This document shows, piece after piece, positions 33,666 through 44,240 of a stretch of DNA of 64,000 nt. A program made the translations under genes and the position numbers. Numbering within the stretch: position 1 is the stretch's first letter; each line of letters starts with the position of its first letter. The notes beneath the pieces were generated by a model. It had not been told where the DNA came from. It did not search any database and worked only from the letters and a program-made list of their open reading frames with translations. This DNA comes from Timema cristinae. Lineage: Eukaryota; Arthropoda; Insecta; Phasmatodea; Timematidae. The stretch is from assembly GCA_039000515.1 (NCBI GenBank), contig JBCFYV010011164.1, positions 31,445,433 through 31,509,432 of the forward strand. The letters run 5' to 3'.

Positions 33666-34628
33666 TTTTATTTTTAATCTTGCAATTCTAGTCATTAATG
33701 CTTAAACAAAGAACATTTGTCAGTAACTAACAGGTATGGTTACCATTAAAAAAATCTCAAAAATTAACACAGAAGCTAATTTACATGTGCTGTGTGTACT
33801 CGCGTTTAATTGGTTAGAGCTTCTCCTCATATTCTCATTGGTTGATAAAAGGTTTGTCTATGCTGAAGTCTATGTATAACGCATATAAGTTAAAGTTAAA
33901 TTAACTTTGGAATGGTGCACTATTTATTATGTATAAATTATGAGAGCTATAATTTAAAAAAATATGTTTCAGCTTCTTGTGCATTATATGTTATGCACAA
34001 TTCGTTATCATCCATACCTTATGCGTGATTATAATTTTTAAAAAAGCCTAAGCCAACTAGGTGTATTGTGCATTATTCACTATGTATTGATTATAAACAT
34101 TATTATTGAAAATTATACTATTTTTTGTGCACTGTGTGATATGCACTATTCACAATTAAATTGGTTCCACAGTAATATTAAATAGTACGCATGCAATTCG
34201 GTTGCTTCTTATTTATACTGGAAGTTTGTTAGATATTTTAATATCTGACTTTTAAAATAAAACTATGATTAATTGAGTAAAACATCATATTAGAATATAT
34301 AACATAGTAATATACAAAGAAGGTTTGTAATATTAATTCAAATAAAGATTAATCAAACTTAATCACAATATTCTACATCCCTAAATTAATATTTAGTGGT
34401 ATGTTTCAATAGTTATTTAAGAACTACCTAAAATACCACTTTATTTATTGTTAAGAAAAATTATATTATTTGGTTGGTAAAACTATGTTTGTAATTGAAA
34501 CTAAAAACAAATTCCTTATGATAGTAATGATACACAAAAGAGAAAAAATTGAGATAGTAAATTATTATTTTCTTCTCAGATCTATCAAGTCTAAACTTAT
34601 TTAATTTTGTTTGTGGTTTTTCAGATTA

Positions 34629-34658
34629 ATGACTGAAAACAAGATGCCAAATGATCAA
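34629..34658 (+). CDS. ARL6IP1: ARL6IP1 coding exon 1
   Basis: Ten codons (MTENKMPNDQ) between the acceptor TTTTTCAG (ends 34624) and the donor CAA|GTAGGT. It ends in phase 0, as the next exon requires, and gives an N-terminus of the right size. The sequence itself is not conserved, so this exon is inferred. Confidence 0.65.
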
Positions 34659-37600
34659 GTAGGTACTTGTTAACTTATTATAATGATAAGATAATCTTAA
34701 AGATTTTTATGAAATTTACCAAACCCTTCCTTCACCTCTGACAAGACGTGTATTAATCACAACTTGTGAATGTGGGGAATGCCAGGCCTCCACCGTGGTT
34801 CGGATTCCACGTTAAACTGTAGGTTCTCCATTTCATTTCACAATTACTCTACCATTACACATTAGCGTAAGTGCGTATGGTAGTAAGACGCGGTGCTAAT
34901 AATTTATGAAATTCAGAAACTCAAGTTTGACACATTAAAATATAATAAAGCCCCAGTTTTCCGAAATAACACGAATTCCAGAAAATGGTTATGTTGGGCT
35001 AACGAATTAAGTCTAATGAAATATATCTTATTGGTTAACAAACTAAAGTTAAAGAGAATGGGAAGAAATAGTGTTAATAAACAATGTACAGTTAAACTCT
35101 TTGAAAGGTAATTTCCTAGAGCTAGACGCAAGCAGACGTCATCTGTGAACCAGAAAACATTCAAGCTGAACAATTATTAACAAACGAAACAACACAACAT
35201 ATTTTTATAAAACGTCCATGATAGGTTATAATTGAAAGGTAGGTTAGGTGCAATCACAAAAAAATATATTTAAAACATGAGCTAGTTAGTTTAACTGCTA
35301 TGATAATGCCATTGGTGCTTTCATAAGAATCTAAGCTGATTTAAGTAGCTTTTTAGGGCATATTTCAGCAAATTACATGTTTTTACATCAATCTGGCATA
35401 TTTTTAGGTTTTTTAGTGATTTTAATGCATTTTTGTTATTTTTAAATTATTTTGCATATTTTAGTAGTTTCAATATAAAGGATATTTTTGTATGATTTCC
35501 CCTGAAATCAAGAAGGTTGTGGAAGTACAGGGGGTGGAGGTAGTGCTTGTATTTAACACATATGTACACACATAATAGCAAACGATGGTGCCACCATGGT
35601 GATAAGAGTACTCTCACTTCTCCCCTGTTTTCTTTTATACAAGGCATATTTTTCGTTTTTATACTTTAAGTTTGGCACAGAAACTCTAAAATGATAAATT
35701 GTATTCTTTGTTTTGGTTTTATAGGTAAAGTTAGTAAAATAAAGAATATTTGTTAACACAGAAACAGTCAAAAACTAAATTATATTTTTTAGATTATTCT
35801 TGTTTGTTTAATGCGCCTATTATTTCCTTAAATAATTTGAAAGGAAATAAAAATTTAATATAAATTTTATTGTGTAAAAATGTATTGATCCAACCAAATT
35901 TGTATAGTAATTTAATTTTCATACAGGCCTACCTGGTTGGCCTTGGTGGTCTTGGGTAAAGTGCTTGCTTCAGGAGCCGATGCTTGTGGGTTCAAACCCA
36001 GCCGGGGTCAATAGATTTTTCTTAGTGATAAAAATCCATCGCACTAGCTTCCTTCAGAGTGGAAGTAGGTCATTGTTGATCTTGCCATGTAAACAAACCC
36101 TGAAAGGAATGTGAAATACCATTCGTTATCAGCAAAATTTGTTGGCCCTTTTGTTCTTGCTCAAATAGAAATTCTTGTATGCTGATATAATCAGTTGGTT
36201 CAGTTAAGCATGGTTGTCTATTTTTTGTTTCTAAACACATACATTTAAAAAAAAAAAAATTACATAACTCTATCAGATTCATCACCACTTAGTTAGCTAC
36301 TACTTTTGCCAAAAATATAGACAGTTGAGTGGTAAAAGTGACCATACACCTTCTTGACACCATTTCTTTTGTGTAACTTTCAACCCCTTTAACAATGTAT
36401 TGAACCCTTTTTAATAATGTGCTATAGGATAAACGCGTGAAGGAGTTGAAACGAGAGCTTGAAGGATGGCGTGAGGTGATTCTGCCTCTCAACTCTGTTA
36501 TTCTCTGGGAAAATAACTTATACCCTGGTCTACTGGCAGGTGTCACGACTGCACTCTTTCTGTGAGTAATTTTTGTTGTTGACATATCTTATACAATGTG
36601 GACTATTCAAGCTGTTATTTACCAACTACAGTAATAGTCCTTCCTACTTGAGTTAACTTAATGTGGAGCTATGCTGAACTTTCACTTTATTCTTAATTTT
36701 AGAAGGTTAGAGCTAAGTAAAGAGAGATAATATAAGGTTGAAGAGCAAATAAATCAAAAACAGACTGTCCCGTTTGTACTTATTCGCTTTGCAACTGTTC
36801 AACAGATAAAGCTTTATCAACTTGTGTTGTTGGTACTGACAGGTTGTTTTGGCTACTTGACCCCTCGCTATTGACGACAGTGTCCGTTATAGGCCTAGTA
36901 GCGGCCCTGGTAGACTACCTAGTACCGACCCTCACAGCCAGCCTCAGTCACCCAGAAAGTTGGACCGGTGCCAAGGAGCGTAAACTCGAGGACATTTGTC
37001 GTGCTCTAGCGATCGCTGAACATCAGGGTTTTTCCTACTGCAAGACTTTCTATGACATGAGGAACACACGGCCTAAAATGGTACAGCAACTTTTTCACAC
37101 ATGTTGGAGTTTTTATAGTTCAGCTGTTCATACCCACTAACATGTCTTAGTTACTGGCTCTATGTATTTCTTGATTATAGATTGTCCTTCTTGGGAAAGC
37201 CCCATAATATCAAGGCACTCTATAGTGATAAGCCAACCTTTACATCAATCAATTTTATACTTTTACTCAGCTGGTTAATGTACTGTATTTATAGGTACTA
37301 ATTTGAGAGTGCCACATTAGACTATGAGATGGTCAAAAAAATTATTATTATACATTGATTAGTTCCTTTTACTAAGGGCTCAATTTAAGTTTTACAGTGG
37401 TCAAATGGTCCAAGTGTCTTGCATAGACTATATTGCAGGTGATGAGACTGAATTTGATTCCTGTTTGGATGTACTTAGAGTGTTTTTCCCTAAAAAGTCT
37501 TCCACTCTCTCTGATTGAAAATTTGGGTACTCTAAATTCTACCTTTCTTATCCTTACCCCACTAGTATAATTAAATGTGGGTAGTCAAAGTGGATAGTAG

Positions 37601-39058
37601 TAAGATGCAGTGCATTAAAAAAAGTTTTGTGTTATTGTTATGTTTTCCCTAGAATTAATAAGCTGTTATTTGAATAGCAATTACCTGTTTTCTCATTGGC
37701 AATAGTGTAAAATGCTTCTTTTCATTGAAAAAACTATATTGTGTTTGTCCAAATTTGTGTTGCTAATTTTTTTTCTTCTTTTTCTTGAGTGTGTTCCATA
37801 TATACAATTTGAGATCAAGACTTTTTACATATTGTGTTTTGTTTCAGTATTACTTGTCTGTCATCGTATCGCTTGTGTTCCTTGCTTGGTTGGGTAATAC
37901 AGTCAACAATCTGCTGCTTACCTACTTATTTGGTAAGATTAATACTCTCATTGATGTTTTAACATTTCAAACTTAGCCCCGAACTGGGTCCGATCTGCAG
38001 ATCCTGGTTTGATCTCAGGCATTCTCTTAAATATATATTTATTTGTGTTTTTTTCACCTCCTATTAACAATACCCTAATATTAAAATTCCCCACTCCTAT
38101 GATTGTGTATATTATTGGGTATTGTTCTCTAAGTTAGGATGTGATGTTTTTGCTCCATTTATATTAAACTACATAATTAGTGAAACAATAGCCGGAACTA
38201 TTGTTAATGCATTTTAGTGAGGATAACACCTCTCCGATATATTCTGAAAATTGAAAAATGACACCTGGACACGGGAATCGAACCCGGGACCTTCGGCTTA
38301 GTACGCCACTGCTCTTACCACTGAGCTATCCAGGATTCGTCCCGTGCCCATGGTCATTCTTCACTCATAGTTTAAGGCAGAGTCTGATGGCTGTGATCTT
38401 GTGTATCACGTGTTTATAAAAGCTGATGACCTCCGCACGTCCATCTTAGACTCTGCCTTAAACTATGAGTGAAGAATGACCATGGGCACGGGACGAATCC
38501 TGGATAGCTCAGTGGTAAGAGCAGTGGCGTACTAAGCCGAAGGTCCCGGGTTCGATTCCCGTGTCCTGGTGTCATTTTTCAATTTTCAGTACATAATTAG
38601 TAATTACACTAATGAATTAGGGATGAGAGTGATAAAAGTTTTGAGAAAATGTGATTGTATTAGTGTGAAGGGATAATGGGAAATTATTTTAGAAAAAAAA
38701 GCAACATTTTCAGTACATCAAGCAAGGATTTGATTCTAGACCTTTCAATCATTAGCAAACCAGATTTGAGGAGCTTTACATTTAGACCACCAATGTGGGT
38801 TTAAATTAATTTGGTGTGTAGCTGTGTGTTGGTACAACCCTGCAATTAAAACACTTTTTGTGTGTTAACACAGTAGTCTTCAAGCCGATTATTCTCACAT
38901 TACAAGCTTATACACAGTAATTTGTTTGTATATTTACAGTGTTGATGTTGCTTCTACTGCCTGGATTGAAACATCATGGGATCCTTCAAAAATATGTCTC
39001 TCAGCTCATGGTTTTATTTACCGAGACAGTCAAGGGTGTAAAAGAGAAGAAGAACTAA
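34629..39058 (+). CDS. ARL6IP1: ARL6IP1, ER membrane-shaping protein, five coding exons
   Basis: ARL6IP1 (ARMER) is an ER membrane protein with a reticulon-like hairpin region that shapes tubules and interacts with ARL6 (established for the family). Coding exons: 34629-34658, 36428-36561, 36843-37080, 37848-37932 and 38940-39058. They join in phase to 201 residues, against 203 in human. An amphipathic start (KELKRELEGWREVILPLNSV) precedes hydrophobic stretches such as LLFWLLDPSLLTTVSVIGLV with the signature DYLVP, and then VSLVFLAWLGNTVNNLLLTY and LPGLKHHG. The C-terminus is lysine-rich (GVKEKKN), as in human. All exons are intact with no frame error. The 10-codon first exon was chosen by its splice sites and phase; an upstream untranslated exon is implied by the CAG acceptor at 34624. 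Confidence 0.93.
34717..34902 (+). repeat. SINE family A, 5-prime-truncated, in ARL6IP1 intron 1
   Basis: Lacks the tRNA head, starting AAACCCTTCCTTCACC, and keeps body and tail. A perfect 11-bp target duplication (TTTATGAAATT) lies at 34706-34716 and 34903-34913. Shares with the copy at 16964 an extra body segment of about 15 bases, so the two define a subfamily. It sits 59 bp past the exon 1 donor. Confidence 0.9.
35937..36060 (+). repeat. tRNA-like SINE head
   Basis: Has an A-box-like TGGTCTTGGGTAAAGTG and a B-box GGGTTCAAACCC about 40 bases on. A cloverleaf acceptor stem is not evident, so it is a tRNA-derived repeat rather than a tRNA gene. In ARL6IP1 intron 1. Confidence 0.55.
36428..36561 (+). 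CDS. ARL6IP1: ARL6IP1 coding exon 2
   Basis: Acceptor GCTATAG, donor TTTCT|GTGAGT. Encodes KELKRELEGWREVILPLNSV and ILWENNLYPGLLAGV, matching human LEEQLQGWGEVMLMADKVLRWER. 134 nt. Confidence 0.92.
36843..37080 (+). CDS. ARL6IP1: ARL6IP1 coding exon 3
   Basis: Acceptor TACTGACAG, donor AAAATG|GTACAG. Encodes the first membrane hairpin (LLDPSLLTTVSVIGL...DYLVP) and the loop ERKLEDICRALAI...FYDMRNTRPKM, which matches human FHEICSNL...LFTLKEEKPKM. Confidence 0.93.
37372..37622 (+). repeat. SINE family B copy in ARL6IP1 intron 3
   Basis: Degraded B-box (TGAATTTGATTCCTG) at about 37449, interior CTACCTTTCTTATCCTTACC, tail ATAGTAGTAAGATGCAGTGC, then an A-run. Interior and tail match the copies at 61345, 55920 and 61797. 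Confidence 0.65.
37848..37932 (+). CDS. ARL6IP1: ARL6IP1 coding exon 4
   Basis: Acceptor TTTGTTTCAG, donor TTATTTG|GTAAGA. Encodes VIVSLVFLAWLGNTVNNLLL, the second hydrophobic hairpin. Confidence 0.92.
38244..38589. repeat. Fold-back: two tRNA-like units head to head, 142-bp arms
   Basis: Arms 38244-38385 and 38448-38589 are inverted copies with a single mismatch (at 38266 / 38567) around a 62-bp spacer. Each arm holds a tRNA-like unit: plus strand 38498-38570 and minus strand 38335-38263. The unit has A-box-like TAGCTCAGTGGTAAGAGC and B-box GGTTCGATTCC. The D-arm pairs, but the anticodon stem is imperfect and the acceptor first pair fails. The loop GTACTAA would give anticodon ACT, which does not fit a serine tRNA because there is no long variable arm. 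It is therefore a tRNA-derived repeat. A third, single copy is at 62772. It lies in ARL6IP1 intron 4. Confidence 0.92.
38940..39058 (+). CDS. ARL6IP1: ARL6IP1 coding exon 5 and stop
   Basis: Acceptor TATATTTACAG. Encodes VLMLLLLPGLKHHGILQKYV...GVKEKKN, stop TAA at 39056-39058. LPGL-HGI-KY is conserved with human. Confidence 0.93.
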
Positions 39059-40005
39059 ATACTTTGGTGTGGTTTCTGGAAATTTGTATCTTAAAGGTAC
39101 TGATATTACAGTGTGGCCAAAACGACTAAAACGCACACATAATTACTTTGCATGTAGGAAAGTTTTTTGCTTCTTTTTGACAGCACATTACATATTGGTT
39201 GGTAATGAATTATCTCAATTATTTAAGTTGGTAAATAACCATAGTTCAGTAGATTATTTTTATATTTTAAATTGATAAGGTAACTTTTTTAAGTCATTTA
39301 TTTATTCATTGAATTCTTTTGCACCACATTTAACTTTGATTGAGTTACTTTCGATTCATATCAAATTATGTTAAAATTATTATTTGTGTGTAGACATGTT
39401 GTTTTATATACTCAATGCTCTCAAAGAAATAGTTTGTGAATGCTATAGGTAATGAGTTAGAAATTAAATTCTTATTATTAGTTAATTATATTTTGTATTC
39501 AATACTAAATAAAAAAGCTAATACAAATTTCACGAGGAATATTGCTAAACTTAGTAATACAAATTAATTGTAAAAATGTAATTTGCTGAAGTTTCGAGAT
39601 GCTCACGGTGTCATTTACCACAATTTTTTTTGCTGTCATTTATTGTCACATATAAAACAACTCTAACCTTAAGTAATTTTTCGTTAGTATGTAAAAATTG
39701 TAACATGAAAATCTCTCCAAGTTGTATGTAGTATTAGCGTGCTAGCCTTCCACTTAAAAGTGGTCTTTATTTTATTGTCTGCCAAGGAGCATAAATGTGT
39801 AGTAGCTTTCTAGTAGGCCTCATGTGTCTATTGTGTCACATTTAAGTGATTGTATATTTTCTGTTCATTATTTACACATGTATTTTACATTTAGCTTATT
39901 GTATCTCACTGATTATTATTATTATTGTATTGCAAATTATTAATATAATTTTATAATACTTGGAAATTGATAAAAATAAGAGAAAATAAACTTGTCATCA
40001 ACTGT
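39059..40005 (+). other. Probable ARL6IP1 3-prime untranslated region
   Basis: Repeat-free AT-rich sequence follows the stop codon, with AATAAA-type signals at about 39507 and 39985 (AAAATAAACTTGTC). The second is followed by sequence that soon changes into a LINE fragment, so the transcript probably ends near 40005. Inference only. Confidence 0.5.
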
Positions 40006-40024
40006 TACCTGATTGTGGTTGAGT

Positions 40025-40420
40025 CATTTTAGTAAAATGCCTCCATCCCTCTGTGCGGTCTCCTTCATTTTCTTCCATTCTTCTTGTCTCACACACTTGT
40101 TTTTATCTGATCCTCCCATCTCTTTCTTGCTCTCTTTAACCGTATATTTCTACATACTTCATCTTCCTCATTCTCCATAGTATTTTCTTTTCCATCCTAA
40201 TTACATGTCCATACCATCTCACCCTTGCTTCATCCACTATCTCACATTCCCTATACCCCCATTCTTTCTCAGACAACTTCATTCCCAATCCTCTTTCTCT
40301 TTGTGACACTTTGTTCCAATGGCCTACACTTTCCTGGTCTCTCTTACATCTAATGTTCATGTTTTTGCTGCTGAGGAAAAAATGTGGGTAGAATCCATTG
40401 TACAAAGGTGAAAACGTCCT
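40025..40420 (-). mobile_element. Non-LTR retrotransposon fragment (RT C-terminus)
   Basis: The minus strand encodes EKEWGYRECEIVDEARVRWY then GHVIRMEKK. The pattern RWYGHV-RM is the well-known C-terminal motif of LINE reverse transcriptases. It belongs with the fragments at 41646 and 5932, probably the same family. Confidence 0.75.
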
Positions 40421-41416
40421 TTCGATTTAATTCTACACACACATCTTCTTTCTTTACTTAGGTTGGCCTTTTTCACTCAATTTTCACCCATTGGTTTATT
40501 TTTACTTTTTTTTTACCAATTTCCAGTTATTATATTGATTCTCCTCATTGTTTAGCAAACGATTAAATTTGTAATATAGGTAGAATTATCTAGTGATTTC
40601 TGTACTAGATATATTTAAAATAAATTACTTCTACAGTGTTTTAAAATTACATCAAATTTGAAACATTTGTGTAATAAACTCTTTGGCCATTAATTATAGG
40701 GTTTTTAGCTGTACTTTTTGGTTGGTAGTGATTTTTAATGTTATGTACGTGAGAACCAGACTGACTATTTTAGTTACTAATGTTAATCCTAATCACTAAG
40801 CATGATATAAATAAATTGTAAATATAAAGTGTTCTTCTTTTAATATCAAATCTTTTTTAATTAGTTTTCATTAGAGTTAAATGTTTTTAGGGATTTGAGA
40901 AAAATCGTTCAATTTTGAAGCAATAAACTTAGTTCAACACAAAATGCTTTAATCAGCTTCTCTTAGTACTGAAATACTAGAATTTTTCCCAAATTTTACA
41001 CATGGCCAAAAAATGAACAGTATTCTTTAAAAACAGATCAAAGGACATTTATTTTGGTGTGAAATTCAATTTAGTGATTAATAATAGTCCTTAAGTTTCA
41101 CCCATTTTTAGTAAAATTTACAGAATTTCCCAAATTCACCTGATTAAATATTGGAAATGCCCAACCAGGTTGCCAACAAGTGGCCTCTTTTTTTCTTTTC
41201 TTTTTATCTCAATGCGTGTGCAGAAAAAAATAATTATTTTAATTTTGAACCATGATTTATGACTTAAAATAGATGGAAACATATAAAAGGGACCATTAAT
41301 GCGAGCTGATTTTTACAATGAAGAGAGGAATACAGTTCATATTTGACATACCCACTGTACAAAGGTTGCTTCTAAAAATATAAGCGGAAAAAATTATAAT
41401 TGCATACATACATAGG

Positions 41417-41645
41417 TCCAACACCTTAGCCCAGTTGGTAGCGTGTTTACCTACTGAGCTAAGGGTCCCAGGTTCAATTCCTGGCATGTCTGAAATGGGT
41501 TTACCCTGTCACATTGGTAAATTTATGGTTGGGGATTGTATATTTTGCCTGTCCTAGTCTTAAGATATATGATAAGACATATGAATCTATGATGGGCCTA
41601 GCCAGCCAGTAGTGGAAAAATATATGACTTGAATAAAAAACAACC
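41417..41645 (+). repeat. tRNA-derived SINE, family C
   Basis: Head ACACCTTAGCCCAGTTGGTA with B-box GGTTCAATTCC; tail TAGTGGAAAAATATATGACT then GAATAAAAAAC. The copy at 63807-63565 (minus strand) aligns along the whole length (CACCTTAGCTCAGTCGGTAG ... GTCTTAAG ... GAATAAAAAAC). Confidence 0.8.
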
Positions 41646-42100
41646 AGGCCACAGGCCAACTCTGTCTATCCGAGTTCTTCCACATACATTTTTTAGAGAT
41701 CTCATTCCAACCGCATTCACCTTGTTCTTGTATTTCTCCTGAAAAACCCACGCTTCACATCTGTGAAACAATGTTAGTATCAATACACTTTTATATACTT
41801 CCATCTTTGCCTCTTTCCATACTACATTCTTTACAATAGTCCACATACATTCAACTATTCTCCGAGATGTGTTCACCCTTTTGTAAATTTCACTGTCCAT
41901 GCTTCCATTCTTACGTACATTCTGCTCAGATACACAAAATCATCACTTGTTTTAACAATTTTCTATTTATACCAAGCTGATAATTATTTCTTGCTTCATC
42001 CTTATAAGAAACTATCACCATAGTTTTGGAGAAATTTATACGAAAATACATTCTGCTTGTTGCCACATTCAAATCATTTAATGCATTCTGCAAGTCTAGA
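41646..42100 (-). mobile_element. Non-LTR retrotransposon fragment (RT domain)
   Basis: Minus strand 41900-41650 encodes NTSRRIVECMWTIVKNVVWK then RCEAWVFQEKYKNKVNAVGM and RSLKNVCGRTRIDRV. This is the conserved part of LINE reverse transcriptase downstream of the catalytic site (usual form Y.CE.W......K..N..EMR.LR...G..R.D). SINE family C abuts its 3-prime side. Confidence 0.8.
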
Positions 42101-42499
42101 TAATAGTAAATATAAGGGCTATGTATGGTTGGTATTAAGTTATTTTTGTAACTTGTTTATTTTAATCAAAATTAGAAATTACAAATTTGCAAAATTTCAA
42201 CAAAAAAAAGAAAAGAAAGTAGTTTTGAATTTTTTTTTATAATATGTTTTTAAGTGGATTTAAATTATTTTAATAAAAAGGAGTTTAACTATAGGTTACA
42301 TAAAACACTTGACAAACCATAAAATTGTTTATAGAAATTAATAGCATTATTGTGTGTTGAAAATAATTTAGTAAATATATTTTTCTTCTTAGCAAATATA
42401 TATATATATATAGTGAATTACTCTAAATGCAATGAACTCACTAGACAAAGGTTATGGTTGCCCCTTAAATAAAGGTGACAGAAACTCTTTGTTTTATTT

Positions 42500-42545
42500 T
42501 CAGCACCGCATCTTACTACTCATTAGAGCTATACACTAAATTTTA
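42500..42545 (-). repeat. SINE family A tail fragment
   Basis: CAGCACCGCATCTTACTACTCATTAGAGCTATAC is a degraded reverse copy of the shared tail. Just upstream, 42396-42412 is a short (AT)n run. Confidence 0.6.
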
Positions 42546-42904
42546 ATTAATAGTAAATATTAAAGTTAAAGCCCTCTTATATAAAGCAAGTTTTTCATTA
42601 TTTTTTTAATATGTCATAGAATTTTCAAGTGAATCTAAATTTGTTTAATAAAGGTGACTTTGATGAGGCTCCAGACAACACTTAAACAAACCATAAAATT
42701 GTTAAAAATAATTAAGGAAATATAATTTCTTGCCTAGCAAATACTAATCCAGTGTGAACTTTCAAAATTTTGAATCCTAGTAAGATTCAGATTCATTTCG
42801 AATTAAAATAAATCTTAGATTTGAATCCATCATTCATAATTACTTAACAAATTGATATAATCAGACCGGAAACCAGTTGTGTCGTTGAGTGAAGAGAGAA
42901 ATTA

Positions 42905-42951
42905 TTATTATTATTAGCACCGCGTCTTACTACCCATTCGGGTTATACGCA
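42905..42951 (-). repeat. Ultra-short SINE family A insertion, 47 bp, perfect target duplication
   Basis: Only the last bases of the SINE (tail CGAATGGGTAGTAAGACGCG, minus strand) plus a TAA tract are present. The insertion is flanked by 13-bp perfect duplications AAGAGAGAAATTA at 42892-42904 and 42952-42964. It documents 5-prime truncation by incomplete reverse transcription. A second family A copy lies about 85 bp away. Confidence 0.92.
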
Positions 42952-43036
42952 AAGAGAGAAATTAACTTGTGTATGGGTTGTAAAGGCATCACGGGGGAGA
43001 CATCTATTTCACCTATTTTACCTATTTTTAAAATAA

Positions 43037-43192
43037 CTGACAAGATATCTTGTGAATGTGGGGAATGCCAGGCCTCCACCGTGGTTCGGATTCCACGTTA
43101 AACTGTAGGTCCTTCATTTCATCTCACAATCACCCTACCATTACACATTAGCGTAAGTGCGTATAACCCGAACGGGTAGTAAGACGCGGTGC

Positions 43193-43222
<30 letters not shown>
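43037..43222 (+). repeat. SINE family A, 5-prime-truncated, long (AAT)n tail
   Basis: Starts in the body (TGACAAGATATCTTGTGAAT), has an intact tail, then about ten AAT units (43192-43222). The flanks TTTAAAATAAC and TTTTAAATAAC are a near-perfect target duplication. Confidence 0.88.
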
Positions 43223-43223
<1 letters not shown>

Positions 43224-44139
43224 TTTAAATAACATTTTTGATCCAAATTTTTTTTGAGCATGGGGTTTAACCAGGATTTGATTCGATAAAATAAATTTAG
43301 CATTAGATTCGATTCGGATTCAACTAAAAACATTTTTAGGCACCACGAGAATTGATTCGGACTCTACTTGATATTTTTTTAGTCGTGAGATTTAATTTGC
43401 GTGGCTAGCCAAGATTCGGATTTGATTCGAAATTGAAAATGATGGATTTGCACAAGTTTAGCAAATACACATAAACATTAAATTATTGAATTACTCAAAA
43501 TGTGAAAACTGAAAATAATATTCCATTCATCTTTTGTGATCTAAAGCCTTCAAGTGAAATATTTTATGTAGTTCTCTATAATTGCAATTTTTCTTCAGTT
43601 CAAAGTATGTTATCAAACTAGATAAAAATGATTGCTCGAGAAAAAATAATCAAAATCATGTGACACTTAGGATCAAATCCGGAACCACCGGGTCTGTAAT
43701 TTGACAACTATGGATATATTCAATCATACGATCATTTGTGTTGTTTTTGTTTTATGCACTTTACAAATATAGCTATTGTATTGGACAGTAATGTTCTGTT
43801 ATTGCTTGCCAAAGTTTATACTGTAAGTCATTCATGATAGTTTTAGCTTGTGTTTTTCATTGGATTAAATATATGTTTAAAAACTGAAATTTAAAGTATA
43901 GTCATTTGTTTCTCAAAGTTACCTATACCAAAAAAAAAAAAACCTTTGACCTTTTCTTTTATTAATACCCTCATGAAAATTTATCATTATTTTGAAATGA
44001 TTTAACCTAATAAATTGTTTAACTTGGTTAAACTTTCTTTTACTTTCCCATAAATGCTGTGTAACTATATGAGAACAATGGTATGTAACTCCTTTTCCAT
44101 CGTCTGCAGATGAATACAAAAATAATTGTCATCCACCTC

Positions 44140-44240
44140 GCTGGGCTGGCTGGCTAAATGTCTGGCTTATCTAGTTTGGTTTGCCAGTGATGAGGTTTGG
44201 GTTTAATCCCAACCAGGTATACTTGTAATGTTTAAAAGAG
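44140..44240 (+). repeat. tRNA-like SINE head
   Basis: GCTGGCTAAATGTCTGGC with B-box GGGTTTAATCCC at about 44191. Downstream sequence to 44330 could be its body. Weak copy of unknown family. Confidence 0.45.

Noticed and set aside
38498..38570. A genuine tRNA gene in the right arm of the fold-back
   Set aside because: The acceptor stem has a T-T first pair (and a second mismatch in this copy), the anticodon stem is weak, and anticodon ACT would need a serine-type fold with a long variable arm that is absent. The same unit occurs as a mobile repeat at 62772.
41417..41490. tRNA gene in SINE family C
   Set aside because: It has good A and B boxes but is followed by a conserved non-tRNA body and tail shared with 63565-63807, so it is a SINE head.
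42892..43222. Regularly spaced repeats resembling a CRISPR array
   Set aside because: The repeats are two independent SINE insertions and AAT microsatellites, each with its own target duplication, in a eukaryotic genome.
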